A stretch of DNA of 64,000 nt from an uncultured Flavobacteriaceae bacterium (GCA_947494325.1 CANLUS010000001.1:558001-622000); one strand, 5' to 3'; counted from the stretch's first letter, positions 17,749-27,457 are shown. The notes: generated by a model not told the origin, from the letters alone. Numbers and translations are program-made.

Positions 17749-19077
17749 TTGAAGCCAAAAGTTTCCTTCAAACAAATCAATAAACTAGCTATTCCGGCAA
17801 TAATTGCAGGTATTGCCGAACCGTTGCTATCTATTACAGATACGGCGATTGTTGGTAATGTAGATATCAATCCAATAGAATCTTTAGCAGCAGTAGGAAT
17901 TGCGGGTTCATTTCTATCGGCTATTTTTTGGATTCTAGCTCAAACGCGCTCGGCAATATCAGCGATAATTGCTCAATATCTCGGCGCCGACAAACTAGAT
18001 GAAATTAAAACACTTCCCGGACAAATAATTACCATAAACATTACACTTAGTATTCTTATTTATGGTATCACATTACTGTTTGTAGAGTTCATTTTTAAAC
18101 TTTACAATGCAGAAGGGCTAATTTTGAATTACGCAGTCGACTATTATAAAATTCGAGCGGTAGGTTTACCATTCACCATCTTTACATTTTCCGTTTTTGG
18201 AATTTTCAGAGGTTTGCAAAATACCTTTTGGCCAATGGTGATTAGTATAATCGGAACCGTTTTAAATATAGTATTGGACTATGCATTTGTATTCGGAATA
18301 GATGGTGTCATTCCAGCTATGCACATTAAAGGAGCTGCATATGCAAGTGTGATTGCTCAAGGGTTTATGGCGCTGCTATCATTGATACTAGTAATAAAGA
18401 AAACACCTTTTGATTTAAAATTTACGTTTCCATTCAATAAAGAAATAAAGCGATTATTACTCTTAAGTTTAAATTTATTTATCCGTGCATTGGCATTAAA
18501 TATCGCCCTCTATTTTGCGAATGCATATGCCACTAAATATGGTAACAATTATATCGCTGCACAAACTATAGCTTTTCAAATATGGTTATTTTTTGCCTTT
18601 TTTATAGATGGTTACTCTAGTGTAGGCAATATTGTTTCTGGGCGATTATTAGGTGAAAAAGATTATAAAAACCTTTGGAATCTATCAATAGACTTGACCA
18701 AATACGCGGCCCTTGTAGCACTCATTTTATGTGCAGTTTGTTTTATATTTTATCAGCCCATTGGTCAATTATTTACCAAAGAAACTATCGTTCTCGATAC
18801 CTTTTATAGTATTTTTTGGATCGTCATTATAATGCAACCATTAAACGCTATTGCATTTGTTTTTGATGGGTTATTTAAGGGCTTAGCGGAAGCAGTAACT
18901 CTGAGAAACACATTGTTAATAGCAACTTTTTTAGGATTCATTCCAGCCCTATTGATTGGCGATTATTTCGGACTTAAATTATATGCTGTATGGATCGCTT
19001 TTACAGTTTGGATGCTGTTAAGGATGCTCATCTTAGTTTTCAAATTCAGAAATAAATATCTATCAAAAACAGATTAG
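17749..19077 (+). CDS. MATE family efflux transporter
   Basis: A 442-residue membrane protein with about 12 hydrophobic helices, matching the MATE exporter family, DinF-like branch. The first helix region NKLAIPAIIAGIAEPLLSITDTA and the GRLLGEKDYKN loop near residue 300 are typical. It should pump organic cations or drugs out using an ion gradient. The start is TTG at 17749; no ATG or GTG is available nearby that keeps the first helix. Its stop overlaps lpxB's stop by 3-4 bases (convergent). Confidence 0.92.
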   Translation: MKPKVSFKQINKLAIPAIIAGIAEPLLSITDTAIVGNVDINPIESLAAVGIAGSFLSAIFWILAQTRSAISAIIAQYLGADKLDEIKTLPGQIITINITLSILIYGITLLFVEFIFKLYNAEGLILNYAVDYYKIRAVGLPFTIFTFSVFGIFRGLQNTFWPMVISIIGTVLNIVLDYAFVFGIDGVIPAMHIKGAAYASVIAQGFMALLSLILVIKKTPFDLKFTFPFNKEIKRLLLLSLNLFIRALALNIALYFANAYATKYGNNYIAAQTIAFQIWLFFAFFIDGYSSVGNIVSGRLLGEKDYKNLWNLSIDLTKYAALVALILCAVCFIFYQPIGQLFTKETIVLDTFYSIFWIVIIMQPLNAIAFVFDGLFKGLAEAVTLRNTLLIATFLGFIPALLIGDYFGLKLYAVWIAFTVWMLLRMLILVFKFRNKYLSKTD

Positions 19078-20177
19078 CCATTGTAGATCAAACTAGCTGT
19101 TTTAGCGCTAGCTCCTTTACCTCCTAATTTTTTTTCTAATTCTTGATAATCCTTTAAAACCTGCTCGCGATGTGACTTATCTAATAGTTTAGTAAGTTCT
19201 TTTGTTACTCTTTTTTCATTAAAATCATGTTGAATCAATTCGGTAACAACTTCTCGATCCATAATTAAATTAACAAGTGATATGAACTTTAAGGTAATAA
19301 TTCGTTTGGCTATCTGATAAGAAATATTTCCTGCTTTATAACAAACTACCTGAGGAACTTTGAACAAGGCCGTTTCTAAAGTTGCAGTACCCGAAGTAAC
19401 CAAAGCTGTATGGGAAATCGACAATAAATCATACGTTTTATTTGCAACGAATTTTACAGATGTGCCAGAAAAAAAAGTCTTGTAAAATTCTTCTTCTTGA
19501 CTAGGCGCTCCGGCTATTACGAATTGAAAGTCGGAAAACTTGGGTGCCATTTTCAACATTACCGAAAGCATTTTAGTAATTTCTTGCTTTCTACTTCCAG
19601 GTAACAGGGCTATTATTGGTTTCTCGCCTAATCCATGATCAGACCTAAAACTTTGCTCATCAGTAATTGATCTGTTAGCTATTGCATCAATTAATGGATG
19701 ACCTACAAAATTGACTTTATAGTTGTATTTTTTATAAAAAGCCTCTTCAAATGGTAAGATAACATACATTGCATCAATATCCCTTTTAATCGCCTCGACG
19801 CGACCAGCACGTGACGCCCAAACTTGTGGTGAGATGTAATAATTAGTCTTAATGTTTTGTTTCTTAGCCCATTTTGCAATTCGTAAATTAAACCCAGAAT
19901 TATCAATAAAAATAAGCTGATCTGGTTGATAATTAACAATATCTTTTTTGCAGAAAGAAATCAAACCTACTATTTTACGAAGATTCATTAGTACCTCGGC
20001 AAAACCCATAAAAGCTCTTTCTTTATAGTGTTTTACAAGAGTCCCTCCAACACCTTGCATAAGGTCTCCTCCCCAAAATCTAAAATCGGCCTTCGAATCT
20101 TCTTTCTGTAAAGCCTTCATTAAATTTGAAGCATGTAAATCACCTGAGGCTTCTCCTGCAATAATGTAATACTTCAT
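19074..20177 (-). CDS. lpxB: Lipid-A-disaccharide synthase
   Basis: A 367-residue glycosyltransferase that joins lipid X and UDP-diacylglucosamine into the lipid A disaccharide at the inner membrane. Family hallmarks are IIAGEASGDLHASNL at the start, the SPQVWASRAGRV segment near residue 134, LLPGSRKQEI near 190, and the late VTSGTATLETAL sugar-nucleotide site. Length is normal. It is the last gene of the surE-small membrane protein-lpxB cluster, 11 bases after its neighbour. lpxH of the same pathway is at 4.5-5.3 kb. Confidence 0.96.
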   Translation of the reverse strand: MKYYIIAGEASGDLHASNLMKALQKEDSKADFRFWGGDLMQGVGGTLVKHYKERAFMGFAEVLMNLRKIVGLISFCKKDIVNYQPDQLIFIDNSGFNLRIAKWAKKQNIKTNYYISPQVWASRAGRVEAIKRDIDAMYVILPFEEAFYKKYNYKVNFVGHPLIDAIANRSITDEQSFRSDHGLGEKPIIALLPGSRKQEITKMLSVMLKMAPKFSDFQFVIAGAPSQEEEFYKTFFSGTSVKFVANKTYDLLSISHTALVTSGTATLETALFKVPQVVCYKAGNISYQIAKRIITLKFISLVNLIMDREVVTELIQHDFNEKRVTKELTKLLDKSHREQVLKDYQELEKKLGGKGASAKTASLIYNG

Positions 20178-20188
20178 TATGAGTTAGA

Positions 20189-20467
20189 TTAAAGAAATTG
20201 TGAGACTAAGATTAAGAGCGCAATAAATAGTGTAGCGATTAAAACTCCTCTTGCTCTTTGGTCTTGTTTTTTCTTAATAAAAACGAAAAAAACCACTAAA
20301 TTCGGTATTGCAGCTAAACTCAGAATTTTTCCATACATTTTTTCTTCATGAATAAATCGAAAAGCCTCCTTAAAATTGGCATTAATAAACAATTCTACAT
20401 ATAAGTAATACCCCGCAAGTGTTGCTAAAATACCTACTGCAATCCCTATTAAAATCTCCTTTTTCAT
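20189..20467 (-). CDS. Small membrane protein of unknown function
   Basis: A 92-residue protein with about three membrane helices (residues 5-25, 47-63 and 75-92) and a short basic loop KKKQDQRARG. I do not recognise a named family, although similar short membrane proteins between surE and lpxB seem familiar in Flavobacteriaceae. It lies 44 bases after surE and 11 bases before lpxB, on the same strand. The position hints at a link to lipid A synthesis at the membrane, but this is inference only. Confidence 0.8.
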   Translation of the reverse strand: MKKEILIGIAVGILATLAGYYLYVELFINANFKEAFRFIHEEKMYGKILSLAAIPNLVVFFVFIKKKQDQRARGVLIATLFIALLILVSQFL

Positions 20468-20511
20468 GTATTTAATTTATAAATATTAGAACTCCCACGC
20501 TAATGGAGTTG

Positions 20512-21282
20512 TTACAGGTCCCAGCTGTTTAGCTTTTGAATATAGTGATGTGCTGTTAAATCAAACTGCACAGGTACAACGGATATAAAGCCATTTTCCA
20601 ATGCAAATAAATCGGTATCCTCGCCATGATCCAAGTTTTCAAATTTTCCAGACAACCAATAATAATCTTTTCCTAATGGACTTGTTCTTTTGTCAAAATC
20701 TTCCTTCCAAAGACCGTGTGCTTGTCTACAAATTTTAACTCCTTTAATTTTTTCCTTCTCTAAATTCGGAATGTTGACGTTCAACACCACACCTTCTGGT
20801 AATTTATTTTCTAACACATTCAGGGTGATATTTTTCACAAACTCTTTACAGTGTTTAAAATCAGCATCCCAATTATAGTCTAATAACGAGAATCCAATAG
20901 CTGGAACTCCTTCAATGCCAGCTTCTACAGCAGCACTCATCGTGCCAGAATAAATAACATTTATCGATGAATTCGAACCGTGATTAATTCCAGAGACACA
21001 TAAATCTGGTTTTCTATTTAAAATTTCATTCACTGCAAGCTTCACACAATCTGCAGGTGTACCAGAACAACTGTATTCTAGCTGAATACCATCATCAACA
21101 TTTATTGGATTGCAATACAAAGTTGAGTCTACTGTTATAGCATGACCCATACCACTTTGAGGACTATCTGGAGCCACCACAACAACATCACCTATTTCAT
21201 TCATTATTGAAATCAGTGTACGAATACCAGGTGCCGTTATGCCATCATCATTCGTAACAAGAATCAAAGGTTTTTCATTCAT
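20512..21282 (-). CDS. surE: 5'/3'-nucleotidase SurE
   Basis: A 256-residue SurE nucleotidase that removes phosphate from nucleoside monophosphates. The metal site starts with the adjacent N11, D12 and D13 in VTNDDG, followed by the Ser of DSPQSGMG near residue 46 and the Asn of SGINHGSN near 103. The ATG at 21282 is preferred over one seven codons upstream, as the family begins right before the first strand. Its promoter element TAGCTTTG is at 21306-21313. It heads a cluster with a small membrane protein and lpxB. Confidence 0.95.
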   Translation of the reverse strand: MNEKPLILVTNDDGITAPGIRTLISIMNEIGDVVVVAPDSPQSGMGHAITVDSTLYCNPINVDDGIQLEYSCSGTPADCVKLAVNEILNRKPDLCVSGINHGSNSSINVIYSGTMSAAVEAGIEGVPAIGFSLLDYNWDADFKHCKEFVKNITLNVLENKLPEGVVLNVNIPNLEKEKIKGVKICRQAHGLWKEDFDKRTSPLGKDYYWLSGKFENLDHGEDTDLFALENGFISVVPVQFDLTAHHYIQKLNSWDL

Positions 21283-21305
21283 ATTCTTACTGTTTATTTG
21301 CAAAA

Positions 21306-21313
21306 CAAAGCTA
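21306..21313 (-). promoter_or_regulatory. surE -7 element
   Basis: TAGCTTTG on the minus strand, a perfect TAnnTTTG match 23 bases before the preferred surE ATG. Confidence 0.5.
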
Positions 21314-21726
21314 CTATTTTTTTACGGTATCCTATGTTATAAATTTCGAACTTTTTGTTTCAATAAAATAGGAACGTCGTTAAATGATTATCACATCAAT
21401 TACTTTTTTGAAAGCACTATGAAATTCTTCGTCTAAACAATAACAAACCTTATTTGGCTATCTTAATTTAGCTATAAAACGTAGAATCAAATCTGAATAG
21501 GCAATTCTCAACTCAATTTAGCGTTAAAAGGTAACTAATTGGAGAAAAGGAGGTTTTTAATCAAAGCCTTAGACTAAGTACGGTAGATAAGTCAAATTTC
21601 TGGTACTAATTTTAGGAACGATAAGGAAGTGCTTTCAAAAATCTAGCATGAAAATTATCATACGTTCAAAAATTTAATTAATTCCGATTTACAAAAAAAA
21701 TGTTAAATCGACTTTAAATTAAATAA

Positions 21727-21761
21727 TTGGCACTATTTTAGTACATGGAAACATAATTTTG
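21727..21761 (+). promoter_or_regulatory. Possible prc promoter
   Basis: TTG at 21727-21729, 24 bases, then TAATTTTG at 21754-21761. Because the element ends one base before the ATG at 21763, use of this promoter would favour the ATG at 21784. Confidence 0.35.
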
Positions 21762-21762
21762 A

Positions 21763-23895
21763 ATGAAAAGAATACAAACGTTTATGAAGAAAAATTATAA
21801 GTTTTTAATACCATTGGTATTATTAGCAGGTATTTTATTGAGTTTTCAAATAAAGAATCAACCTGATCCTGAAAAAGATAAAATTCTAGTAGGTTTAATT
21901 AGATATGCCTTAACTCAAGGTCATTACGAACCTCAAGATATGAATGATCAGTTTTCTGAAGCCGTTTTTGAAGACTTTATCACAGGACTAGATCCGACAA
22001 AAAGATTCTTTACTAAAGAAGACATTGATCAATTCTCTTATTATCAAACTAAGATTGATGATCAAATTAAAAGTGAAGATCTTACATTTTATAATACAGT
22101 GTACGCGCGTTTTGCAGTACGATTGCGTGAAGCACGCGCGTTTTATAAAGATATTTTAAAAACTCCTTTTGACTTTGAAAAAGAAGAATCTTTAAATGTT
22201 GATTATGATTTAAAGCCTTATGCTAAAAATCAAACAGAATTAATTGGGTATTGGAAAAAACAATTAAAACTAAATACATTGAGTCGTTTGCATTCGAAAT
22301 TAGAATTAGAAAAAGACAAAAAGAAAGAGGATGCTTCATATAAAATGAAAACATTTGCTGAACTAGAAGAGAATGCAAGGGTTGCTACCATGAAAAGTAC
22401 CGAAGACTTCTTTAATTTCATGGATGATTTAGACGATACAGATTGGTTCTCAGTTTTTATCAATAGCATTTCTACTGGTTTCGATCCTCATACATCTTAC
22501 CTTGCTCCTAGAATAAAAAAGAAGTTTGATATTGATATTGCAGGGAAATTAGAAGGTATTGGTGCAAGACTCTATATTAAAGATGATTTCACAACAGTTT
22601 CAGAACTAGTATCTGGAGGTCCTGCTTGGAGAGCAGGTGAATTAGAAGTTGGTGATGTTATTCTTAAAGTAGCCCAAGCAGATGCCGAACCAATTGACAT
22701 CGTTGGTATGCGTATAGATGATGCCATCGAATTTATTAAAGGGAAAAAGGGTACAGAAGTACGTTTAACTATTAAAAAAATTGACGGCACATCGAAGGTC
22801 ATTTCTATAATAAGAGATGTGGTGGAATTAGATGAAACTTTTGCCAAAACTTCAATAGTTAAAAAAGATGATCGAACATTTGGCTTAATCAATCTCCCAA
22901 AATTTTATATCGATTTTAGCGAACAAAACTTTAGAAATTCTGCCACGGATATGGCTCGCGAGATTCAACGTATGAAAGAAGAAAAAGTAGAAGGTCTTTT
23001 AATTGATTTAAGAAATAATGGTGGAGGCTCGTTGGAGACCGCTATTGCTATTGCCGGTTTATTTATTGAAGAAGGCCCGGTTGTTCAGGTAAAATATAGA
23101 GAAAGCGAACCTAGAATACGTAAAGATAAAGACTTAGAGATTCGATGGGATAAGCCCTTAGTGATTTTAGTAAATGAACTCTCTGCTTCAGCTTCTGAAA
23201 TTTTTGCTGCTGCCATGCAAGATTATAATAGAGCTGTCATTATTGGAAGTAAACAAACCTTTGGGAAAGGAACTGTTCAGAATTTATTGCCTTTAAATAA
23301 TTATGTAAAATATGATAAAGATTTAGGCGCTTTAAAAATGACCATTCAAAAGTTTTATAGAGTAAATGGAGGCTCAACGCAACTAAAAGGAGTTGCTTCA
23401 GATATTGCTATGCCAACTAGATATTCTTATTTAGATGTTGGAGAACGCGACGAAGAAAACCCATTACAATGGGATAAAATTGAAAAAGCATCCTATACTA
23501 CTTGGGATAAATATGAGAATTTTCACGAGGTAGTGAATAATAGTAAAAAACGAATTGGAAGTAATCCTCACTTCAAATTAATCGATAAAAATGCAAAATG
23601 GTTAAAAGAAGGGCAGGAGGATTCTGTTGTGAGCTTGAATATGAGCGAATATCAAAAGGATCTGGAAACGAGAACAGCCGAAAGCAAAGAGTTTAGTTCA
23701 CTTTACACGTATAACAACGACTTAACCTTTAAATCTCCAAAATATGAATTACCATTAATTAAAAATGATTCTATTTTGGCCAAAAAACGAGAAGTATGGC
23801 ACACTAACTTAACGAAAGATATTTATGTGGAAGAAGCATTAAATGTGCTAGCCGAATTAAAAGTAAAAAAGTACGTTAAGCTCGTTAAAAACTAA
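21763..23895 (+). CDS. prc: Carboxy-terminal processing (tail-specific) protease
   Basis: A 710-residue S41 protease of the Prc/Tsp group that trims or degrades periplasmic proteins. A single N-terminal signal/anchor lies at about residues 12-30. A PDZ domain is near 245-340 (LEGIGARLY then GGPAWRAGELEVGDVI). The catalytic domain has its Ser in SASASE (474-479) and Lys at K502 in TFGKGT. The C-terminal 150 residues match the long tail of the large Prc proteins. The second ATG, at 21784, would also keep the signal/anchor and may be the true start, as a promoter-like element ends right before 21763. The ABC permease gene follows 20 bases later. Confidence 0.95.
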   Translation: MKRIQTFMKKNYKFLIPLVLLAGILLSFQIKNQPDPEKDKILVGLIRYALTQGHYEPQDMNDQFSEAVFEDFITGLDPTKRFFTKEDIDQFSYYQTKIDDQIKSEDLTFYNTVYARFAVRLREARAFYKDILKTPFDFEKEESLNVDYDLKPYAKNQTELIGYWKKQLKLNTLSRLHSKLELEKDKKKEDASYKMKTFAELEENARVATMKSTEDFFNFMDDLDDTDWFSVFINSISTGFDPHTSYLAPRIKKKFDIDIAGKLEGIGARLYIKDDFTTVSELVSGGPAWRAGELEVGDVILKVAQADAEPIDIVGMRIDDAIEFIKGKKGTEVRLTIKKIDGTSKVISIIRDVVELDETFAKTSIVKKDDRTFGLINLPKFYIDFSEQNFRNSATDMAREIQRMKEEKVEGLLIDLRNNGGGSLETAIAIAGLFIEEGPVVQVKYRESEPRIRKDKDLEIRWDKPLVILVNELSASASEIFAAAMQDYNRAVIIGSKQTFGKGTVQNLLPLNNYVKYDKDLGALKMTIQKFYRVNGGSTQLKGVASDIAMPTRYSYLDVGERDEENPLQWDKIEKASYTTWDKYENFHEVVNNSKKRIGSNPHFKLIDKNAKWLKEGQEDSVVSLNMSEYQKDLETRTAESKEFSSLYTYNNDLTFKSPKYELPLIKNDSILAKKREVWHTNLTKDIYVEEALNVLAELKVKKYVKLVKN

Positions 23896-23915
23896 TCAGT
23901 TTATATAGTAAAATA

Positions 23916-24998
23916 GTGTCAAATTCACTTACACAATTAGCCCTGAAGAAGTTTAAAAAGAACCGTTCAGGGCTTTTGAGTTTTTGGTATATTGTACTTT
24001 GTGGTATTATCGCCGTATTTGCTTATTTATTTGCTCCTGATGATTCTAGCAACGCCAACCAAATGCATTTAGAAATTCATTCTAAAAAACCAGGGTTTAC
24101 GGTTCAAATGCTTATGCTTCCGTCACAAAAAGTTTCTGATCAAAAATTCTTTTCTAAATTATTTTTTGGCAAACAAAATACAGTAACCGAAATCCCAATT
24201 TCCTCCTATAGAATCACCTCAAGTACCCTTGAGATCGTACCCTATAGTGAGGAAGGTATTCAAAAATTGGTCAAAGAATATCCCTTGAAAATAGTTAAAA
24301 ATAACCCTGAGGAATACATAACAAGTAAAACGTTTCTTTTAGGTACAGATAAATATGGGCGAGATCTTTTAAGTAGGATGCTTATTGGAACTCGAATTTC
24401 ATTTTTTATAGGTTTTATTGCGGTTTTTATTTCCTTGATTATTGGGATCACAATAGGTTCAATCGCCGGGTATTTTGGTGGTAAAATAGATGTCTTTATT
24501 ATGTGGTTAATTAACATTACCTGGTCTATTCCCACGTTATTGTTAGTAATTGCGATTACCTTGGCCCTAGGTAAAGGTTTTTGGCAAGTTTTTGTTGCAG
24601 TTGGACTCACCATGTGGGTAGAAGTAGCCCGTGTTGTTCGAGGACAAATAATGACCACCAAACAACAACAGTATGTTGAAGCGGCTAAAGCTCTAGGGTT
24701 CTCACATGCTCGTATTATATTTAGACATATTTTACCGAATATTATGGCCCCAATAATTGTTATTTCAGCAGCAAATTTTGCGGCTGCTATTCTTATCGAA
24801 AGCGGGCTTAGTTTTTTAGGTATTGGTGCACAACCTCCAACACCATCTTGGGGGGCCATGATTAAAGATCATTACAGCTATATCATTCTAGGAAAAGCTT
24901 ATTTAGCTATTATTCCAGGACTAGCAATTATGAGTTTGGTTATGGCCTTCATGCTAATAGGCAATGCTTTACGCGACGCTTTAGACGTTCGGAATTAA
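23916..24998 (+). CDS. ABC transporter permease, OppC/DppC-like
   Basis: A 360-residue inner-membrane permease of the peptide/nickel ABC type. One N-terminal helix (about 22-42) is followed by a large periplasmic insert (45-150), then five helices. The coupling loop that contacts the ATPase is EAAKALGFSHARIIFRHILP, and LSFLGIGAQPPTPSWG near 297 is typical of OppC. The start is GTG at 23916, 20 bases after prc. The partner permease, ATPases and binding protein are not in this window, so the full transporter must be encoded elsewhere. Substrate is unknown. Confidence 0.92.
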   Translation: MSNSLTQLALKKFKKNRSGLLSFWYIVLCGIIAVFAYLFAPDDSSNANQMHLEIHSKKPGFTVQMLMLPSQKVSDQKFFSKLFFGKQNTVTEIPISSYRITSSTLEIVPYSEEGIQKLVKEYPLKIVKNNPEEYITSKTFLLGTDKYGRDLLSRMLIGTRISFFIGFIAVFISLIIGITIGSIAGYFGGKIDVFIMWLINITWSIPTLLLVIAITLALGKGFWQVFVAVGLTMWVEVARVVRGQIMTTKQQQYVEAAKALGFSHARIIFRHILPNIMAPIIVISAANFAAAILIESGLSFLGIGAQPPTPSWGAMIKDHYSYIILGKAYLAIIPGLAIMSLVMAFMLIGNALRDALDVRN

Positions 24999-25065
24999 AT
25001 GTGATTTTAGAATTATTTCTCAACTTTTAATCCTTGATTCTTAGGCGCTATGACCACTTTTATTT

Positions 25066-25073
25066 TACCTTTG
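25066..25073 (+). promoter_or_regulatory. tilS -7 element
   Basis: TACCTTTG, a perfect TAnnTTTG match 8 bases before the GTG at 25082. It argues against the earlier in-frame start at 25034. Confidence 0.55.
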
Positions 25074-25081
25074 TTACACCT

Positions 25082-26404
25082 GTGCTAATTCGTTTAAAGA
25101 AACATATCGAAACCGACTTTTCTTTTTTGAAGGATAAGAAAATAATAGTTGCCATTTCTGGCGGTATCGATAGTGTTGTGCTTGCCCATTTATTACTACA
25201 GTTGAAATTTCAAATTTCTTTTGCCCATTGTAATTTTGGCTTACGCGGAAAAGCATCTGATGAAGATCAATTGTTTGTTGAAGAATTAGCAAAAAAAATG
25301 AACATCCCTTTTTTTAGTATTGCGTTTGATACCAAAAACTACGCTGCTAAGACAGGAGCATCAATCCAAATGGCAGCTCGTGAATTACGTTATACATGGT
25401 TTGAAAAATTGCGCATGGAAAACAGTTTCGACTTTGTTTCAACGGCACATCATTTAGATGATAATTTAGAAACTTTTTTGATAAATTTTACTAGAGGAAC
25501 AGGGTTAAGTGGCCTTACCGGAATACCGCCAGTTAACGGAACTATTGTTCGTCTATTATTACCATTTTCAAAAGCTGAAATCGAGCAATATGCCAAAGAT
25601 CATAGCATAACTTGGCGTGAAGATCAAAGTAATAAAGAAACTACGTACAAGCGCAATAAAATTAGACATCAAATAATTCCGTTGTTAAAAGAATTAAATC
25701 CTCAACTAATAGCTTCATTTAAAAAAACCACTAAATATTTGAATGAAAGTCAGCAGATTATCAATGATGCTGCCGAATTAGTCAAAAAAGATATTGTCAC
25801 TTCTGAGAAAAAAGGGAGCCTAAAAATTGACCTTCAAAAACTTAAAAAACTGAAAGGCACAAAAGTTTATTTATTCGAACTGCTAAAAGATTTTAGTTTT
25901 ACGGAATGGAATGATATTGAAGATTTAATATATGCCCAATCAGGCAAAGTGATTTATAGTGAAACGCATCGGTTAATAAAAGATAGAGACCATTTTTTTC
26001 TAGAACCTAGAATTTCTCAAAACCAAACAAGTAGTTTTCATATTGTTAAGGGACAAAATACAGTCGTCTTAGAAAATTTTAAGCTGCGTATAACAGAGAC
26101 AATTGCTTCAGAAAACACTGAAAATAACAATGTTGTTAAAGTTGATGCAGAAAAGTTGCAGTTCCCACTGGAGCTTAGAAAATGGAAAAATGGTGATTTT
26201 TTTTATCCTTTAGGAATGACAGGAAAGAAAAAAATAAGCAAGTTTTTTAAAGATGAAAAACTTTCTTTATTAGAAAAAGAGAAGACCTGGTTACTTTGTT
26301 CGAACAATGAGATTATTTGGGTTGTAAATAGACGATTAGATGATCGATTTAAGATCACCTCAAGTACAAATAAAACAATACTAATAGAGTATATTAAATC
26401 TTAA
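25082..26404 (+). CDS. tilS: tRNA(Ile)-lysidine synthase TilS
   Basis: A 440-residue TilS enzyme that adds lysine to C34 of the AUA-reading tRNA-Ile, using ATP. The PP-loop is AISGGIDSVVLAHL, followed by AHCNFGLRG and the STAHHLDDNLETFL segment. The C-terminal part holds the TilS substrate-binding domains (KWKNGDFFYPLGMTGKKK). I use the GTG at 25082, giving VLIRLKKHIETDFSF, because the family begins near there and a TACCTTTG promoter element sits just upstream. An ATG at 25034 would add 16 unusual aromatic-rich residues. The leader would be only a few bases. Confidence 0.93.
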   Translation: MLIRLKKHIETDFSFLKDKKIIVAISGGIDSVVLAHLLLQLKFQISFAHCNFGLRGKASDEDQLFVEELAKKMNIPFFSIAFDTKNYAAKTGASIQMAARELRYTWFEKLRMENSFDFVSTAHHLDDNLETFLINFTRGTGLSGLTGIPPVNGTIVRLLLPFSKAEIEQYAKDHSITWREDQSNKETTYKRNKIRHQIIPLLKELNPQLIASFKKTTKYLNESQQIINDAAELVKKDIVTSEKKGSLKIDLQKLKKLKGTKVYLFELLKDFSFTEWNDIEDLIYAQSGKVIYSETHRLIKDRDHFFLEPRISQNQTSSFHIVKGQNTVVLENFKLRITETIASENTENNNVVKVDAEKLQFPLELRKWKNGDFFYPLGMTGKKKISKFFKDEKLSLLEKEKTWLLCSNNEIIWVVNRRLDDRFKITSSTNKTILIEYIKS

Positions 26405-26441
26405 TATTTTTAATATCCCATACTAATATCAACTTTCAATT

Positions 26442-27386
26442 ATGGATAAAAAAATTGAAAATCAAGTACAACAATTAAAAGAGAAATATGACGCCATTGG
26501 TCAAGATTTAGAAATACATCTTGATGGATTATTACAAAGTAAACCAAGTACATATTGGGATTATATTCAAACCGATGCCTTACTCAATTTACAAACGCAA
26601 CGAACCTTGTTACCAGATGAAATGGTATTCATAATGTACCATCAAATAAATGAACTCATTTTCAAAATGATTCTTTGGGAAATAGATCAGATTTCTCATA
26701 AAAAGGAGCTTTCAACGGCATTTTTCGTAGCTCGTCTAAAACGAATTAGTCGCTATTTTGACATGCTCAGTCAATCTTTTACGATTATGGGTGACGGTAT
26801 GGAAATAGATCAGTATATAAAGTTCAGGGATACATTAACTCCCGCCAGTGGATTTCAAAGTGCTCAATATAGAATGATAGAATTCTGTTCAACCGAACTT
26901 ATCAATCTCATAGATTACAGGTTTCGAAAAACAATTGATAGAGAAACTCCTATTGAGCATGCCTTTGAACATCTATATTGGCAAGCAGCGGGAAAAGATT
27001 ATAAAACCGGTGAAAAATCCTATTTGTTGGAACAGTTTGAGGGAAAATATAAAAATAAGTTCCTAAGAATGATGGAAAAATATAATACCATCAATCTCTG
27101 GTCAAAATTCAAATCACTTCCTCAAGAAGATCAAAAAAATATTGATTTACGAAATGAAATGCGTCATTACGATCATACCGTAAATGTTCTTTGGGTTATG
27201 GCACATTACGGTGCTGCCGAAAAATATATTGGTAGTGGTGATATTGAGGCCACCGGAGGTAGTGAGTGGCAAAAATATATGCATCCGAGATATCAAAGAC
27301 GAATTTTTTTTCCTGATTTATGGACACAAGAAGAATTAGAAAATTGGGGTGTTGATAATCTAACATCACACAAAATATTGTCTTAA
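26442..27386 (+). CDS. Tryptophan 2,3-dioxygenase family protein
   Basis: A 314-residue heme dioxygenase of the tryptophan 2,3-dioxygenase family, which opens the indole ring to N-formylkynurenine. Residues 36-62 contain TYWDYIQTDALLNLQ, the family start, and VFIMYHQINELIFK carries the His near the active site. The heme-binding His is in the late MRHYDHTVNVLW. The GDIEATGGSEW loop near 267 is the Gly/Ser/Thr loop over tryptophan. Other kynurenine genes are not adjacent. It lies 37 bases after tilS and a hairpin follows 70 bases after its stop. Confidence 0.9.
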   Translation: MDKKIENQVQQLKEKYDAIGQDLEIHLDGLLQSKPSTYWDYIQTDALLNLQTQRTLLPDEMVFIMYHQINELIFKMILWEIDQISHKKELSTAFFVARLKRISRYFDMLSQSFTIMGDGMEIDQYIKFRDTLTPASGFQSAQYRMIEFCSTELINLIDYRFRKTIDRETPIEHAFEHLYWQAAGKDYKTGEKSYLLEQFEGKYKNKFLRMMEKYNTINLWSKFKSLPQEDQKNIDLRNEMRHYDHTVNVLWVMAHYGAAEKYIGSGDIEATGGSEWQKYMHPRYQRRIFFPDLWTQEELENWGVDNLTSHKILS

Positions 27387-27457
27387 GGATTTCGTTGTAT
27401 TAGAATCCGATTTAAGATATGATTCTATTAATTTATTCAAAAGATAATATAGATTTC

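Larger units (their letters stand above)
21283..21762. other. Intergenic region between surE and prc (480 bases)
   Basis: AT-rich gap between divergent genes. It contains the surE -7 element (21306-21313) and the proposed prc promoter at the far end (21727-21761). I see no RNA gene, repeat, terminator or convincing reading frame in the middle. A purine stretch GGAGAAAAGGAGG at about 21540 is not followed by a start codon at suitable distance. Confidence 0.5.

Noticed and set aside
21535-21560. Ribosome binding site GGAGAAAAGGAGG
   Set aside because: No start codon at suitable spacing opens a frame of useful length.
24260-24859. Long open frame on the minus strand opposite the ABC permease
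   Set aside because: It lies wholly inside a well-supported gene, has biased composition typical of an antisense frame and no start signals.
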